Positions 12,130-32,926 of a stretch of 64,000 nt of DNA are shown here, piece after piece (within the stretch, counting starts at the first letter, position 1; each line of letters begins with the position of its first letter). The position numbers and the translations under genes were made by a program. The stretch comes from Zoroaster sp. YZ-2022 (taxonomy: Eukaryota; Echinodermata; Asteroidea; Forcipulatida; Zoroasteridae), in NCBI GenBank assembly GCA_029582265.1, contig CM055816.1, forward strand, positions 26,328,820 through 26,392,819, given 5' to 3'. The notes under the pieces are model-generated. The model did no database searches and was not told the origin of the DNA. It saw only the letters and a program-made list of their open reading frames with translations.

Positions 12130-13645
12130 GGTAACGGAATTACGCCCATTTGTCACTTTGTCAAGGATTATTCTTTCCCAAGAAAATATGTTCTATGCTA
12201 GGCAACTCATCTAAACATGGAAAGGGAGCCAAGACCCAATAGAATTGATTGACCGCTAAAAAAAAAATCACAAGATTACCCTTTAAGGGCGGAGCTTAAT
12301 ATCGGTAACGGAATTACGGACGGAGGACAAGCATATTTGAGTTCTCGCATAAATTAATAAAACTCTCTGAAGTTTTGAAATTTTAAAATTGGACACTACC
12401 TGTTGTTGTAGAGTTCAGGGTTGTTGTTAACTACAATGCAGAACAAAGTTGAAAAAATAATCACTCTTTTCATAATTTGCATTTTAATCACGGTAACGGA
12501 ATTACGCCTGGGCGGTAACGGAATTACGCCATAGGTTTAATAGGTAAATGCAATACATTAACATTGAATTCAACTAAACTCATCACAATACAAATTTTAG
12601 AAGTTTATAAAATGGCACAAGGGGAAAGCTAGGTGAAAATTAGCAGATCAAAATGTAAATGTAGGCCTAAACATGTCTGGGCTTCATTTTTTTAGGTCAA
12701 AGGTCAAGGTCAAATGAAAGTAGTCTGGTGATGGCTGCATTGCTGGTTAGCAGATTTTAGAATTTGCCTAATTAATAGACCAATCCATTAAGCCCCACCC
12801 CTTTACATATTGACCAATCACAGGATTGCCTACATCACCACTGTACTTGAGGATTTTACCGTGGCTGACTTTTGGTGGCATACATGTAGCAAAAGGCTGT
12901 GATTGGTCAACACGTTAAGGGCGAGCTTAATGGATTGATCTATTGTAATCTTCCTAAAGGTAAAAATGGTCAAATAATATATAATGTGTCCTGGTTAAAA
13001 CAAGGGCATGTACATGTACTTTAAATCCATTTAACATGTTTAAGAGGGAAATCTTTAATAGAAATATTTAACACATACATGATGAGCTGCAGCAACAATA
13101 ACAAATGTTCAATATTTGCTTCCTCAAATTCTTTTTTTTTTTTACATTCTGTGGTTGTTCCATGTTAAAAAACGTATTATAGATTTGGTAATTAATAACC
13201 ATGCAAATGGAAACATTAGTACATTTCAAGTTTAGTATTTTCCTGAAAATGCGACCAAAGTGACTGAAGTGGCTGAATTGAGAAAGGATGTTTATGGGTT
13301 TTAAATGCTCAACTGTGCAATTTAGAGCATTTTAAATGGTTTTACATGTATTTATGTATTTTTTTTTTACCGAAAATCGAATTTTACTATGAAAAATTGT
13401 CATGTACATAATCTGGAGGAAATGTGCATACTTTGTGCATGCGTAATTCCGTTACCGTAATTCCGTTACCGTTTCGTAATTCCGTTACCACTTGGAAAAA
13501 TGCCAAGAAATTACTGTTTTAAAGTTTTTATTTTTCATTTATATTTATAGTAGGGTCTTTTCTCAACATACACGATTTGAAGAAAAAAACCAAGAAAATT
13601 TGTGAAATAAGTAACTTTTGCCATTTTTTCGGTAACGGAATTACG
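12130..13645. repeat. Region with eight identical copies of a 15-mer
   Basis: GGTAACGGAATTACG occurs exactly at 12130, 12304, 12492, 12514 and 13631 on the + strand and, as its reverse complement, at 13442, 13456 (sharing one base with the previous copy) and 13475. The flanks of the copies are unrelated to each other, so this is not a simple tandem repeat. Possible explanations are binding sites within a non-autonomous DNA transposon (subterminal repeats) or a host protein-binding cluster. Confidence 0.85.
12775..12944. mobile_element. Fold-back element (MITE-like)
   Basis: Inverted arms: AATAGACCAATCCATTAAGC at the left, and its imperfect complement ending GCTTAATGGATTGATCTATT at the right. 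Inner arms also pair (TTGACCAATCACA and TGTGATTGGTCAA). A related fragment ('aagggcggagcttaat') lies at about 12284-12299. No coding capacity. It sits inside the region bounded by the 15-mer copies. Confidence 0.75.
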
Positions 13646-13678
13646 TGCTAATTTTGACATTTTTAAATGAAGGCCTAC

Positions 13679-13708
13679 ACTATATATATATATATATTTA
13701 TATATATA
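13679..13708. repeat. (TA)n microsatellite
   Basis: Short run of alternating T and A, slightly interrupted. Confidence 0.9.
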
Positions 13709-15561
13709 GATTTTTTTTTAATGACCCTGAGTAATGTTAGTAACTTGTAACATAAAATAAATCAAACCTTTTCCCTGTAATTCAGAAAGTAATACATACA
13801 CAAAATTTTATTTGTTTACCAAATCTGAACGTTTTTAATCATAAATTGCAAAAATCACTGTTTTTACCAGAAATATGTATTTTTTTTCAATTTCGTTTTT
13901 TGAACTGAATTCCCCATTTAATTGAGGTCTGGAAAAAGTACAAAAAAGGTTTAATATGTAAATATTTATTTTTGACATTTTTTTCCTCTCCCATGGAGAA
14001 TTTATATCATTGGAAAGCTCTTGTTCTACTGAATCCAGAAACACCAATAACTCAATTGTTTAAATTTCCGACTTTAAGCTCATTTTGTGGTGACAGGTCA
14101 CATATGTTGTTAGACCACTGTGGGTGAAAGGGCAGCGATAGTGCGTCACGTGTTGTGTATTTTGCAGTTGATGTGCGTACGCGCGGAATATCTCCAGCGA
14201 TCATTGACTAGTAGAAGTAAATGCACGTGTAGTACCATAACATACGCACATAAAGTGTACGCACAACGCACACATGACGCAAAAGTGGCTGTCATCAAGA
14301 CACTGGGTGCAAATTCACCACTAGAGGGCTACGATGTGTGCTGAGCGAATACAGGGGTGAATTTGACCATTTAGTGATTTCAAAGTGGCATTTTTTTTTT
14401 GCTTTTTGATTCAGAGTAACTTTTTCAGGAAGGCCTTATTTGGGGCGAATTGGTCAAGTGGCATGGATCAGTCCATCAAGTATGCCAAGCGGTCACGGTG
14501 CCAAGCGGTCACGGTGCCAGTCAATCAACAAATTGGCATTTTTGTTTTATTAAGGAGGAAAGTATGACATGTTTTTTGTGCCGGATGACTGACTATACAA
14601 AAGTGCATGCAACTCTTTATGCAGCTACCCATGCCATGTGTATTGAACCTCCAATGACATGTTGGATAGCATTTGCATATTGTACATACATTTGTGTCTT
14701 TTTGTGAACAGGTGAATAAGCTGGGTGCATTTTCAGATGTTTTTAAAGTCAAATGTTATTTTTGTCGGTATCATGGATGTCTCATAAATCATAAAAGTGA
14801 ATAAAGTCATAAAGAATGGATTAGAGTAAATCTCTTTTTAGTAAAACTGGAATATTTTTTTGATTTATTTATTTTTGAGATTACCGATAGTGAGTATAGG
14901 CTGTATTGCACACAAGCCTACATGTAAGGCCTCACGTTTTTAGATGATGTCAAAAGTAGCGGGCGTGTGTGTAATTACACTGGAGGTATTGATTGACTTG
15001 TGGAGCTGTTTATAATATTACAAAGTGTGATTAATTTGACCTCAGTAATTCAATGATGGTAAAGTGTGCGCTTGGTAACAACTGGTTGCTTAGTAACAAC
15101 CTTTCCGATACAGTTCTTGTTACCAGTGAAAATATTCATAATCCTGATTAAATTGTGTTCTCTTACATGTAGATTGTACAGAAATACATAGTGTAAATTG
15201 TATGTGTTTATTCCAAGTTAAGGCTGAATTTTTTTCAAGGGTACACTTACACAAACCCTAGGTTACTGTGGTACACACATATAAACACAAGGATGTTTTT
15301 TTAAAGAAAGAAATGTATGTTCTTTTGTCAAATTGTATTCAAGATCTAGAGTGTTTTTTTTTTTATTCTAAATGTTTTAGTGTAATCTTGATTTTTATAT
15401 CCCTCCTCTTACCATCTGTAATGAGTCTGTGAGTGAGATCTTTCAATTCCATTTCTTGCCCTTGTCTGAAATGTTTGCAAGTTTAAATATTTTGTGATTT
15501 TATCTGGTTGTTAAACATGGGCGATTTTTCATTTTTTTTTCATTTTTTTTTTTTTCATCTA
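13709..15561. other. Non-coding stretch
   Basis: No exon recognised; in particular nothing resembling the BACE residues that should precede the first visible BACE exon. A 14-bp word (ggtcacggtgccaa-like) is duplicated near 14489-14520, and several T-runs occur near 15350 and 15530. Confidence 0.4.
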
Positions 15562-16156
15562 CGATATATCGGCCAACATTTTCAAAATTTTTGATAGTAT
15601 CGCGATTATTGTTTTATTCATTCATGCATGATTGCTTTAGAGCTGATAACCACAGGTGTATACCCCTCTATCAAGCATCACCGTAAATCACAAATTCGTT
15701 TGCATAGTGTGTCTGTGCTTCTGAAGTACACATAGTTCACTTAAAATTGTTTCTCAATTCTGAAAGCTGAAAAGACTGTCCTAATCTTGTCTCCATGGAA
15801 TTTCTTACTTGACTCACAATGGAGATTTTTTTTTATCACGATATATTTTTTTAAACACGATTTGTTTGATTTACATACATGTATAACTCGATAACTTGAA
15901 AAGGTTCTTGATGTCGTAATCGAATAAAAAAGGTATCGCAATATTCGATATTATCTTGTAATTGTTTAATGCCATTTCTGTTTTGTTTAGATCCAATCTT
16001 TTTATTCAAGGACCTCATTGGGAACAATCCTGTATAGATTTATGGGTTATATCATGGTTTATCAACCACTTTTGTTTTCTGTCTTGACATTGTGTTACTG
16101 TACTTTACTGTGATGTTGAATGAGCAAATAAACCAAACCAAGCCCAAATCATTTCC

Positions 16157-16480
16157 TTAACCCTCCTACTTATGCAATAATCTTCCAAGTTGCTATATAG
16201 GTCAAAATCATTCAACTGCCTGTTTGACTGTTTACCCAAATGTGCACACAGGGGCATTTTTGACTGGATTTTACTGTTATTTTGACCACCCTAAACAATA
16301 CCAGACATTGCTTTTACCAGTCAAAAACGGTCGACTCATTTTAACCTGTAAATGTACTTACTGCATGTACATGTAAGGTTTGACAGTTGTTTGACTGTTA
16401 CCGTAAGTGCACTAGATATATACCTTGGCAAGTATGAACATTTTGACTGATTTTGACCCTTGCAGAAGTAGCAGGGTTAA
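16157..16480. mobile_element. TTAA-ended fold-back element, family T, copy 1
   Basis: Begins TTAACCCTCCTACTTATGCA and ends TTGCAGAAGTAGCAGGGTTAA, which are imperfect inverted repeats with TTAA at both ends. The interior is rich in 'ttttgac' words, including 'gaccaccctaaacaatacc' and 'accagtcaaaaacggtcgac'. Other members of the family: 18474-18798, about 20955-21245, about 33375-33602 (degraded), 55271-55573 and about 62209-62480. TTAA target use is typical of piggyBac-type elements; no transposase is present. Confidence 0.8.
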
Positions 16481-16558
16481 TATATAAAGTGTACATGTAT
16501 GTACATGTACCTTACACATACAATGTGTACATCACTATAAAATAAAACATCTGTGTAA

Positions 16559-16714
16559 AAGTGGCTATCCAATGGACCAATTGATTCAAAGTGGCTATCC
16601 AATGGACCAGTTGATTCAAAGTGGCTATCCAGTGGACCAGTTGATTCAAAGTGGCTATCCAGTGGACCAGTTGATTCAAAGTGGCTATCCAGTGGACCAG
16701 TTGATTCAAAGTGG
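16559..16714. repeat. 30-bp minisatellite, about 5 copies
   Basis: Unit 'gtggctatccagtggaccagttgattcaaa' type, 30 bp, about five copies with A/G variants at two positions. Because 30 is a multiple of three it stays open in several frames, but it is not a gene. Duplicated with the segment at 18888-19033. Confidence 0.95.
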
Positions 16715-16867
16715 CCAAAATAAGCAGAGCCAAGAGTTTACATGTATATCTGTCTCCATCTCATATTTACCACAGATATGAACAGAAAATTATATCCAGA
16801 CCTGGCCAGCTGGCAAATTGCTTTTTTTTTTACCCAATCTGATGAGATTGAATTGATACCTGTTGTT

Positions 16868-17300
16868 GTTGTTACTTAATAATAATAGTGAACATTTATA
16901 ATGCGCCATGTCTGTCAAAATTTGACACTCCTGGCGCAATAGTGAATGAACTGCAAAAGCACAATGTTGGCAAATCTATACAGAGTGATACTTTAACAAA
17001 AGGTGTGTTTTTAACTTAGTCTTAAATTCTGAATACATACTGTGCTTTTATATACTGAGATTGAGAGGGAGTGTGTTCCACAGAGACAGAACCAGATCTT
17101 GAAAAGGACCGATCTCCCCAAGAGTGTCGAGCACGTGGGATATTTAGGAGCTTGGTGCTGGCAGAGCAAAGTTGTCTGGGTGGTTCAAAGAGGTGTATTA
17201 AGTCCTGGATGTATGATGGTGCTGTGCTGTGGAGAGACTGGAAGACAAGGAGAAGGGTCTCCTTGTACAATAAGTATTTTCATGAGGAAGTAAAAATTAG
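16868..17300. repeat. Dispersed repeat in BACE intron
   Basis: Starts with a short (AAT)n tract followed by 'gaacatttataatgcgccat' and contains 'gagagggagtgtgttccac' and 'gatctccccaagagtg'. The (AAT)n-plus-'tatagcgc' architecture resembles the tails of the SINE-like repeats at 24010 and 53345. It has a second copy at 19195-19610 through the segmental duplication. No real reading frame. Confidence 0.5.
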
Positions 17301-17369
17301 TAAGAATTATTGATATTTAATAATCCAAGTAGAGTTTGACTATCTTCATGTATTTCTTTTCCATTGCAG

Positions 17370-17459
17370 TTGAATGTTCTAGTGGACACTGGAAGTAAGT
17401 AATTTTGCTGTAGCTGCGTCACCGAATAAAATGATTAACAAGTATTTTCATATAGAGGA
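17370..17459 (+). pseudogene. BACE: Duplicate BACE catalytic exon with 1-bp insertion
   Basis: Second copy of the exon at 19685-19773, with the same acceptor (ccattgcag) and donor (gaggagtaagt). It encodes LNVLVDTGS, the first catalytic-aspartate motif, but has one extra A directly after the DTG codons: the copy reads 'ggaagtaagtaatttt' where the good copy has 'ggaagtagtaatttt'. The insertion shifts the frame, and also creates GTAAGTAA, a strong 5' splice-site match, within the exon. Either a dead exon copy or an assembly artefact; using it would disrupt the protease. Confidence 0.85.
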
Positions 17460-18473
17460 GTAAGTAAAGAAATATCAATCTAAATTGATTCAACTTTAAC
17501 CCTAACCACCCCAAATCCTGCATAATCCTCCAAGGGGTACTTTTGGGGGGAAATTCAGCACTGTTGCAAGCTGGTACTTTCACCTCATCAAATGGGGCAA
17601 AATTACTACATGTACAATGTACCTGGCAAGAAGTACAGGCCATAAGTGCTGAATATGAAAGATCAATGAAAATGCATGGTGCCTTTTGAAGTCAAGGGCA
17701 TGTTTCCAAAAGTGCACTGATGGATTTTGGAGGATTCAGGAAGGTTACTAGCCAGAATACCTAAGGGGTTAGGGTTAAAGGGCCTTTAAAATTGGAAATC
17801 TATTTCCTAAAATAAGAAAATACATTTGCTAAAATATTTGTACATTTTGTACATTTTGACAAATTGTTAAAGAAAAAAACGATATATCGGCCAACATTTT
17901 TCACAATTTTCGATAGTATCGCGATTATTATTTTTTTCATTCATGCGTGATTGCTTTAGAGCTGATAACCACAGGTATGTACCCCTCTATCAAGCATCAC
18001 CGTAAATCACAAATTCATTTGCATAGTGTGTCTGTGCTTCTGAAGTACACATAGTTCACTTAAAATTGTTTCTCAATTCTGAAAGCTGAAAAGACTGTCC
18101 TAATCTTGTCTCCATGGAATTTCTTACTTGACTCACAATGGAGATTTTTTTTTATCACGATATATTTTTTAAACACGATTTGTTGATTTACATACATGTA
18201 TAACTCGATAACTTGAAAAGGTTCTTGATGTCGTAATCGAATAAAAAAGGTATCGCAATATTCGATATTATCTTGTAATTGTTTAATGCCATTTCTGTTT
18301 TGTTTAGATCCAATCTTTTTATTCAAGGACCTCATTGGGAACAATCCTGTATAGATTTATGGGTTATATCATGGTTTATCAACCACTTTTGTTTTCTGTC
18401 TTGACATTGTGTTACTGTACTTTACTGTGATGTTGAATGAGCAAATAAACCAAACCAAGCCCAAATCATTTCC

Positions 18474-18798
18474 TTAACCCTCCTACTTCTGCACTTTTGT
18501 GGCAAGTTGCTATAGAGGTCAAAATCAGTCAACTGCCTGTTTTGACTGTTTACCCAAATGTGCACACAGGGGCATTTTTGACTGGATTTTACTGTTATTT
18601 TGACCACCCTAAACAATACCAGACATTGCTTTTACCAGTCAAAAACGGTCGACTCATTTTAACCTGTAAATGTACTTACTGCATGTACATGTAAGGTTTG
18701 ACAGTTGTTTGACTGTTACCGTAAGTGCACTAGATATATACCTTGGCAAGTATGAACATTTTGACTGATTTTGACCCTTGCAGAAGTAGCAGGGTTAA
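18474..18798. mobile_element. TTAA-ended fold-back element, family T, copy 2
   Basis: Copy within the second duplicated segment. TTAACCCTCCTACTTCTGCA at the left pairs with TGCAGAAGTAGCAGGGTTAA at the right (one mismatch), which is the clearest pair of ends of this family. Inner words GGTCAAAATCAGTCAA (left) and TTGACTGATTTTGACC (right) also pair. Confidence 0.85.
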
Positions 18799-18887
18799 TA
18801 TATAAAGTGTACATGTATGTACATGTACCTTACACATACAATGTGTACATCACTATAAAATAAAACATCTGTGTAAAAGTGGCTATC

Positions 18888-19033
18888 CAATGGACCAATT
18901 GATTCAAAGTGGCTATCCAATGGACCAGTTGATTCAAAGTGGCTATCCAGTGGACCAGTTGATTCAAAGTGGCTATCCAGTGGACCAGTTGATTCAAAGT
19001 GGCTATCCAGTGGACCAGTTGATTCAAAGTGGC
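18888..19033. repeat. 30-bp minisatellite, second copy
   Basis: Same 30-bp array as 16559-16714, present in the second duplicated segment with the same number and order of unit variants. This indicates that the array was copied as a block. Confidence 0.95.
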
Positions 19034-19684
19034 CAAAATAAGCAGAGCCAGAGTTTACATGTATATCTGTCTCCATCTCATATTTACCACAGATATGAAC
19101 AGAAAATTATATCCAGACCTGGCCAGCTGGCAAATTGCTTTTTTTACCCAATCTGATGAGATTGAATTGATACCTGTTGTTGTTGTTACTTAATAATAAT
19201 AGTGAACATTTATAATGCGCCATGTCTGTCAAAATTTGACACTCCTGGCGCAATAGTGAATGAGACTGCAAAAGCACAATGTTGGCAAATCTATACAGGT
19301 GATACTTTTAACAAAGGTGTGTTTTTAACTTAGTCTTAAATTCTGAATACATACTGTGCTTTTATATACTGAGATTGAGAGGGAGTGTGTTCCACAGAGA
19401 CAGAACCAGATCTTGAAAAGGACCGATCTCCCCAAGAGTGTCGAGCACGTGGGATATTTAGGAGCTTGGTGCTGGCAGAGCAAAGTTGTCTGGGTGGTTC
19501 AAAGAGTGTATTAAGTCCTGGATGTATGATGGTGCTGTGCTGTGGAGAGACTGGAAGACAAGGAGAAGGGTCTCCTTGTACAATAAGTATTTTCATGAGG
19601 AAGTAAAAATTAGTAAGAATTATTGATATTTAATAATCCAAGTAGAGTTTTGACTATCTTCATGTATTTCTTTTTCCATTGCAG

Positions 19685-28906
<9,222 letters not shown>

Positions 28907-28969
28907 GTGAGATTACATTTAAAGAAATCCTGGGCCAATTTCATAGCGCTAGCTGCTTACCGTGTATTT

Positions 28970-29239
28970 CACAGGTTAGCAAGAAAATTGAGAATGGCGT
29001 GTTCACCATGGATTTGTATTGTTGTGTCACTCATTTGCTAGCAATAACGGCCGGCAAGTTAGCATGCCTTTCTCTATGCTTAACGGTTAGCAGCGCTATG
29101 AAATGAAAAACATACAGGTTAGCAAGACAATTCAGAGCAGCGCGTACGCATTCACCATGGATTTGTATTGTTGTGTCACTCATTTGCTAGCAATAACGGC
29201 CAGCAAGTTAGCATGCCTTTCTCTATGGTTAACGGTTTT
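28970..29239. repeat. About 150-bp tandem repeat, upstream half
   Basis: Unit with 'ggttagcagcgctatgaaat', 'ttcaccatggatttgtattg' and 'gctagcaataacggcc'. Roughly two copies here and two more at 31214-31560, separated by the hAT-like element. It starts about 65 bp after the donor of the last visible BACE exon. Confidence 0.9.
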
Positions 29240-31213
29240 CATAGGCGGATCCAGGATTTTTCAAAAGGGGGGGTCCAACCAGTGGCGTAGCTGTGATTTT
29301 TTCCAGGGTGGCAAGTGCTCTCAAAATTTCCGACTTAGGGGGATAGATCAATAATGCCCCCCTAAAAACTCCTCGGAAACACCACTTATGGTAAGATTTT
29401 TCCCTCTGCAACATTATTTTTTCGTAACTATTTTTTTTTAATGAAAAAAAAATGGTATGGCAGGGACGGATCTAGGAATTTTTACAGGGGGAAAGGGGGA
29501 ATCAGGCCTTATGTCCGATTGTTGTGGACATATAGGTAATGCAGCACATTCATAGGCGGATCCTGGATTTTTTTAAATGGAGTCCAACCAGGGACACATA
29601 TATTTTGTTACAGATGGGATGAATTTCCGTGTGAGTTCCCTTCCCCAAAAACAAATCCTGGGTGCGCCAGTGGTCTAGCCCCCCAAAAATATTGGCTCGT
29701 ACCGCGCCTGCTACCGACAAACCCAACCTTCGATGTTCCCTTGAAGCCGAACCCTTAAATATGCCGTCAATGAGTATCTTGCCGGTTATGTGGCAAGGAA
29801 TACTATCCAGTCGTTGGGGGTATTCCGAGGACTGAGGAGCTTTAGTCCAGCTCTCAAACGAAATGGGTGCCCTCAATTCAAACTTTCATCTAATTCACCT
29901 ATAGGTATTCTGCCGGTAACATCCGCATTACTCATGCAGAGGGCTGTTTTATGAAATCACACTCATGCAGCGCCCTCAGGAAGGTTTCATGGGTTCTACA
30001 TTGTCATGGATGGAACGTCTGGCGATGAGAGTTTTCCTTTTCATAGTGGCTTTAAGACGATGGTTTTATAAGAAGGAAAGTTGTTTGAAAACTTATCCTT
30101 CTTTGGGTTTTTCGACAAATGTTTGACAGACCTTATCAAGATTGATGGTCATGTCATGATTAAGATTGAAGAGTTAACCCAGCGAGACGATCCTGACCCA
30201 TTCTGTTGCGAGGTAGGTCTTCACTCTTCGAAGGCAGGAAAAAGAACGTTCTGCTTCACAGCTCCCAACAGGCAGAATGCAACCAATTCGAAGGAGAGTG
30301 CTAATGTTTGAAATACATCCTCATCAGCATGCAGGAGACATTCAAGGAGGCTTGATGGGAGTTGCTTCTCCCTTTCCATAAGCGTTTCCACTCCTTCACC
30401 TCTGCTCTCAATGATGATGGTTGTGGCAGATCTGCTTCCCAAAACATCAGCTTTTCCAAAACATTATTCAAATTGGAACTTGCAAAAGCAGATGGGAGAG
30501 AAGATCCAAAATGGCTGCACCCTGTCTGCTCTGTGGACTGAATCTGCTCCTGAACTCTGCAGAAAGATGATCTAGGAATGGTATGGCACAGTTCCTCAGG
30601 AAGTACTCTTTTGGACAACTGCTGGGGCATTAGGTCTATGGGACTGGTTTCCTGTCCTTGGGGCTCTCGGCCAACAGAGTCGACCCGACAAGGTGGGATA
30701 AACGGGTGGCATCAGCAAACCATATTTCAAACTCCTCATCTACCTCTTCTCTGAGAGCAGCCACACGATCTACCGTGTCACCGATCATTCGGTACGCATG
30801 GAAAATATCTAAATCCCTCATTTGCAATTTTAATGAAATGGGTTTGATGGTCTCCATGGCATTTTTTGCAACAATGAAAGACACAAGTGTCTGTGACGAT
30901 GTCAGGCTGGATAGAAGTCCTTGCGCTTTAATCCTCGTCTCCTGGTCCCATCCGCCCACCCAGCTATCCTTGTAGATATCGGATATGTAGTCGGATCCAG
31001 GATGGCGTAGGCTTTAGATTTTTCGTAGGAGGCCCCTTAGGTCATGCCTCTCCCCCAAAAAAAAAAAACACACATCGGAAAACACCATAACAAATCCCCA
31101 CGAATAAAAATAAAAAAAAAAATTTTTTTTTTAAATTATAAAAAAAAAAAAAAAAACGCCAAAAAAGGGGGTCCGGACCCCCTGGACCCCCCCCCCCCCT
31201 GGATCCGCCTATG
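29240..31213 (-). mobile_element. hAT-like DNA transposon, degenerate
   Basis: Ends CATAGGCGGATCCAGG (29240) and CCTGGATCCGCCTATG (ending 31213) are perfect inverted repeats followed inward by G-runs and C-runs. GGTT flanks both sides. The element splits a tandem array whose unit reads 'ttaacggttagcag', so its insertion point is clear. It carries a broken hAT-like transposase on the minus strand. A second hAT-like terminus (GTGGCGTAGCTG, about 29282) suggests a nested insertion near the left end. Confidence 0.85.
30090..30959 (-). pseudogene. hAT-like transposase remnant (P52rIPK/ZMYM-like type)
   Basis: Two main minus-strand frames: 30636-30959, with WDQETRIKAQGLLSSL, SFIVAKNAMETIKPISLKLQ and later residues, and 30301-30630, with LRAEVKEWKRLWKGRS. 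A third frame (30221-30442) continues with SLLECLLHADEDVFQTLALS, and the ACTLPVxSCExERSFS-type end is frame-broken after it. This is the C-terminal half of the transposase that databases often label '52 kDa repressor of the inhibitor of the protein kinase-like' or ZMYM-like. Several frameshifts make it inactive. The N-terminal DNA-binding and first catalytic parts are not seen. Confidence 0.75.
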
Positions 31214-31560
31214 GGTTAGCAGCGCTATGAAATGAAAAACGTACAGGTTAGCAAGACAATTCATAGCAGCAAGTGCACATTCACCATGGATTTGTATTGT
31301 TGTGTCACTCATTTGATAGCAATAACAGCCAGCAAGTTAGCATGTCTTTCTCTATGCTTTAACGGTTAGCAGCGCTATGAAATGAAAAACGTACAGGTTA
31401 GCAAGACAATTCGTAGCAGCAAGTGCACATTCACCATGGATTTGTATTGTTGCGTCATTCATTTGCTAGCAATAACGGCTGGCAAGTTAGCATGCCTTTC
31501 TCTATGCTTAACAGTTAGCAGCGCTATGAAATGAAAAACGTACAGTAAGCAAAATATCGC
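31214..31560. repeat. About 150-bp tandem repeat, downstream half
   Basis: Continues the array of 28970-29239 after the hAT-like insertion: unit starts near 31214, 31366 and a partial one near 31514. Confidence 0.9.
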
Positions 31561-31724
31561 TGCTAAGTGGCTCTATGAATGTGGGCCCTGGTTAAGTAGG
31601 GTACATAACATACACATTATATTCGGGTACTAGGTTAGCATAGCGATACTTTCTTAGCCTTTGACCTCTGTTGACCCAGATTTAAATCTCTACCAGTCTC
31701 CCTATTTTGTCAATATCTTTGTTT

Positions 31725-32085
31725 GGGGCAGACCTGTGATTGCCTCAAAATCTTCTTGAAAGAAGAGAAGTAGCCACCAAGCAAAGAAAGAAGTAGCCTG
31801 TATTGTGTCCAAACCTCTAGTTTCTTGTTTGTGGGGATGTGAATAGTCTGTAAATCCTCTAAAATTAAACATCCAGGAGGTTTCCAAAGGGAAACGCAGA
31901 CCCACTACCCATTTTTCAAGATTGTTTACTTTTGTAAAGTCACACCCCTGTTGGGGGCGCTAGACAGAAGTCATTGAACCAAAGAATGCCATATACAATA
32001 TAGCCAGGGATCACGCCCCGTGTTATGATACAACCTGGAAAGCGACAGTCTGAGGATCTCTAGGAGAGGATACAACGTTTTTCTA
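31725..32085. repeat. Dispersed repeats
   Basis: 31725-31950 matches 26080-26525. 31943-32085 ('gggggcgctagacagaagtc', 'gccagggatcacgccccgtg') resembles pieces at 1200-1265 and 2505-2560. No exon recognised between 28907 and 32426. Confidence 0.65.
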
Positions 32086-32338
32086 TTTTCTTGCAAAAAA
32101 AACTCATTTTGTATTTTTGGTTAAATGATTCCAAAGTGCAGGAGCTCTTTAATAAAAAGTTTTCTATCATCATGAACTTTTGAAACTAAAATTCCTAAGA
32201 ATTAATTGCTATGGCTACTATTTATCTTGTTAGTTATTTATCTAGTCAGTTTCCCTTGTACATTGTAGTTTAGGCTATTCGATTATATTAATTTAAACAA
32301 AAATAATAATAAATAAAAAATGCCGGAAATTGTCATAG

Positions 32339-32426
32339 AGCATGGAATCGGTATCCTTGTTTAAGATGAACACAGTGACTGAAAATTACTGGCTCATTTA
32401 TGCAGCAGCAACGGTAATATACATCA
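32339..32426. mobile_element. Fragment of TTAA MITE at gap edge
   Basis: From 'gcatggaatcggtatcc' to the first N this matches 61758-61840 of the complete MITE at 61722-61930, with few differences. The left 35 bp of the element are missing and the right half is lost in the gap, so the assembly broke inside a dispersed repeat. Confidence 0.88.
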
Positions 32427-32926
32427 NNNNNNNNNNNNNNNNNNNNNNNNNNNNNNNNNNNNNNNNNNNNNNNNNNNNNNNNNNNNNNNNNNNNNNNNNN
32501 NNNNNNNNNNNNNNNNNNNNNNNNNNNNNNNNNNNNNNNNNNNNNNNNNNNNNNNNNNNNNNNNNNNNNNNNNNNNNNNNNNNNNNNNNNNNNNNNNNNN
32601 NNNNNNNNNNNNNNNNNNNNNNNNNNNNNNNNNNNNNNNNNNNNNNNNNNNNNNNNNNNNNNNNNNNNNNNNNNNNNNNNNNNNNNNNNNNNNNNNNNNN
32701 NNNNNNNNNNNNNNNNNNNNNNNNNNNNNNNNNNNNNNNNNNNNNNNNNNNNNNNNNNNNNNNNNNNNNNNNNNNNNNNNNNNNNNNNNNNNNNNNNNNN
32801 NNNNNNNNNNNNNNNNNNNNNNNNNNNNNNNNNNNNNNNNNNNNNNNNNNNNNNNNNNNNNNNNNNNNNNNNNNNNNNNNNNNNNNNNNNNNNNNNNNNN
32901 NNNNNNNNNNNNNNNNNNNNNNNNNN
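32427..32926. other. Assembly gap (500 N)
   Basis: Exactly 500 N, so unknown true size. It lies between the last visible BACE exon and the first visible TOMM70 exon; the missing exons of both genes could be here. Confidence 0.99.

Larger units (their letters stand above)
15562..17879 (+). repeat. Segmental tandem duplication, copy 1
   Basis: The 2318-bp segment starting 'cgatatatcggccaac' and ending 'gttaaagaaaaaaa' is followed immediately by a second copy of 2314 bp. The copies differ only by scattered single-base changes and short indels. Contents in order: non-coding DNA, a TTAA-ended fold-back element, a 30-bp minisatellite, a dispersed repeat (about 16870-17300), and a BACE exon with its splice sites. 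This copy holds the damaged exon. Confidence 0.9.

Noticed and set aside
16512..16781. Open frames with repeats such as SGYPVDQLIQ
   Set aside because: These arise from a 30-bp minisatellite that is divisible by three; they exist on both strands and are duplicated at 18795-19156. No independent coding evidence.
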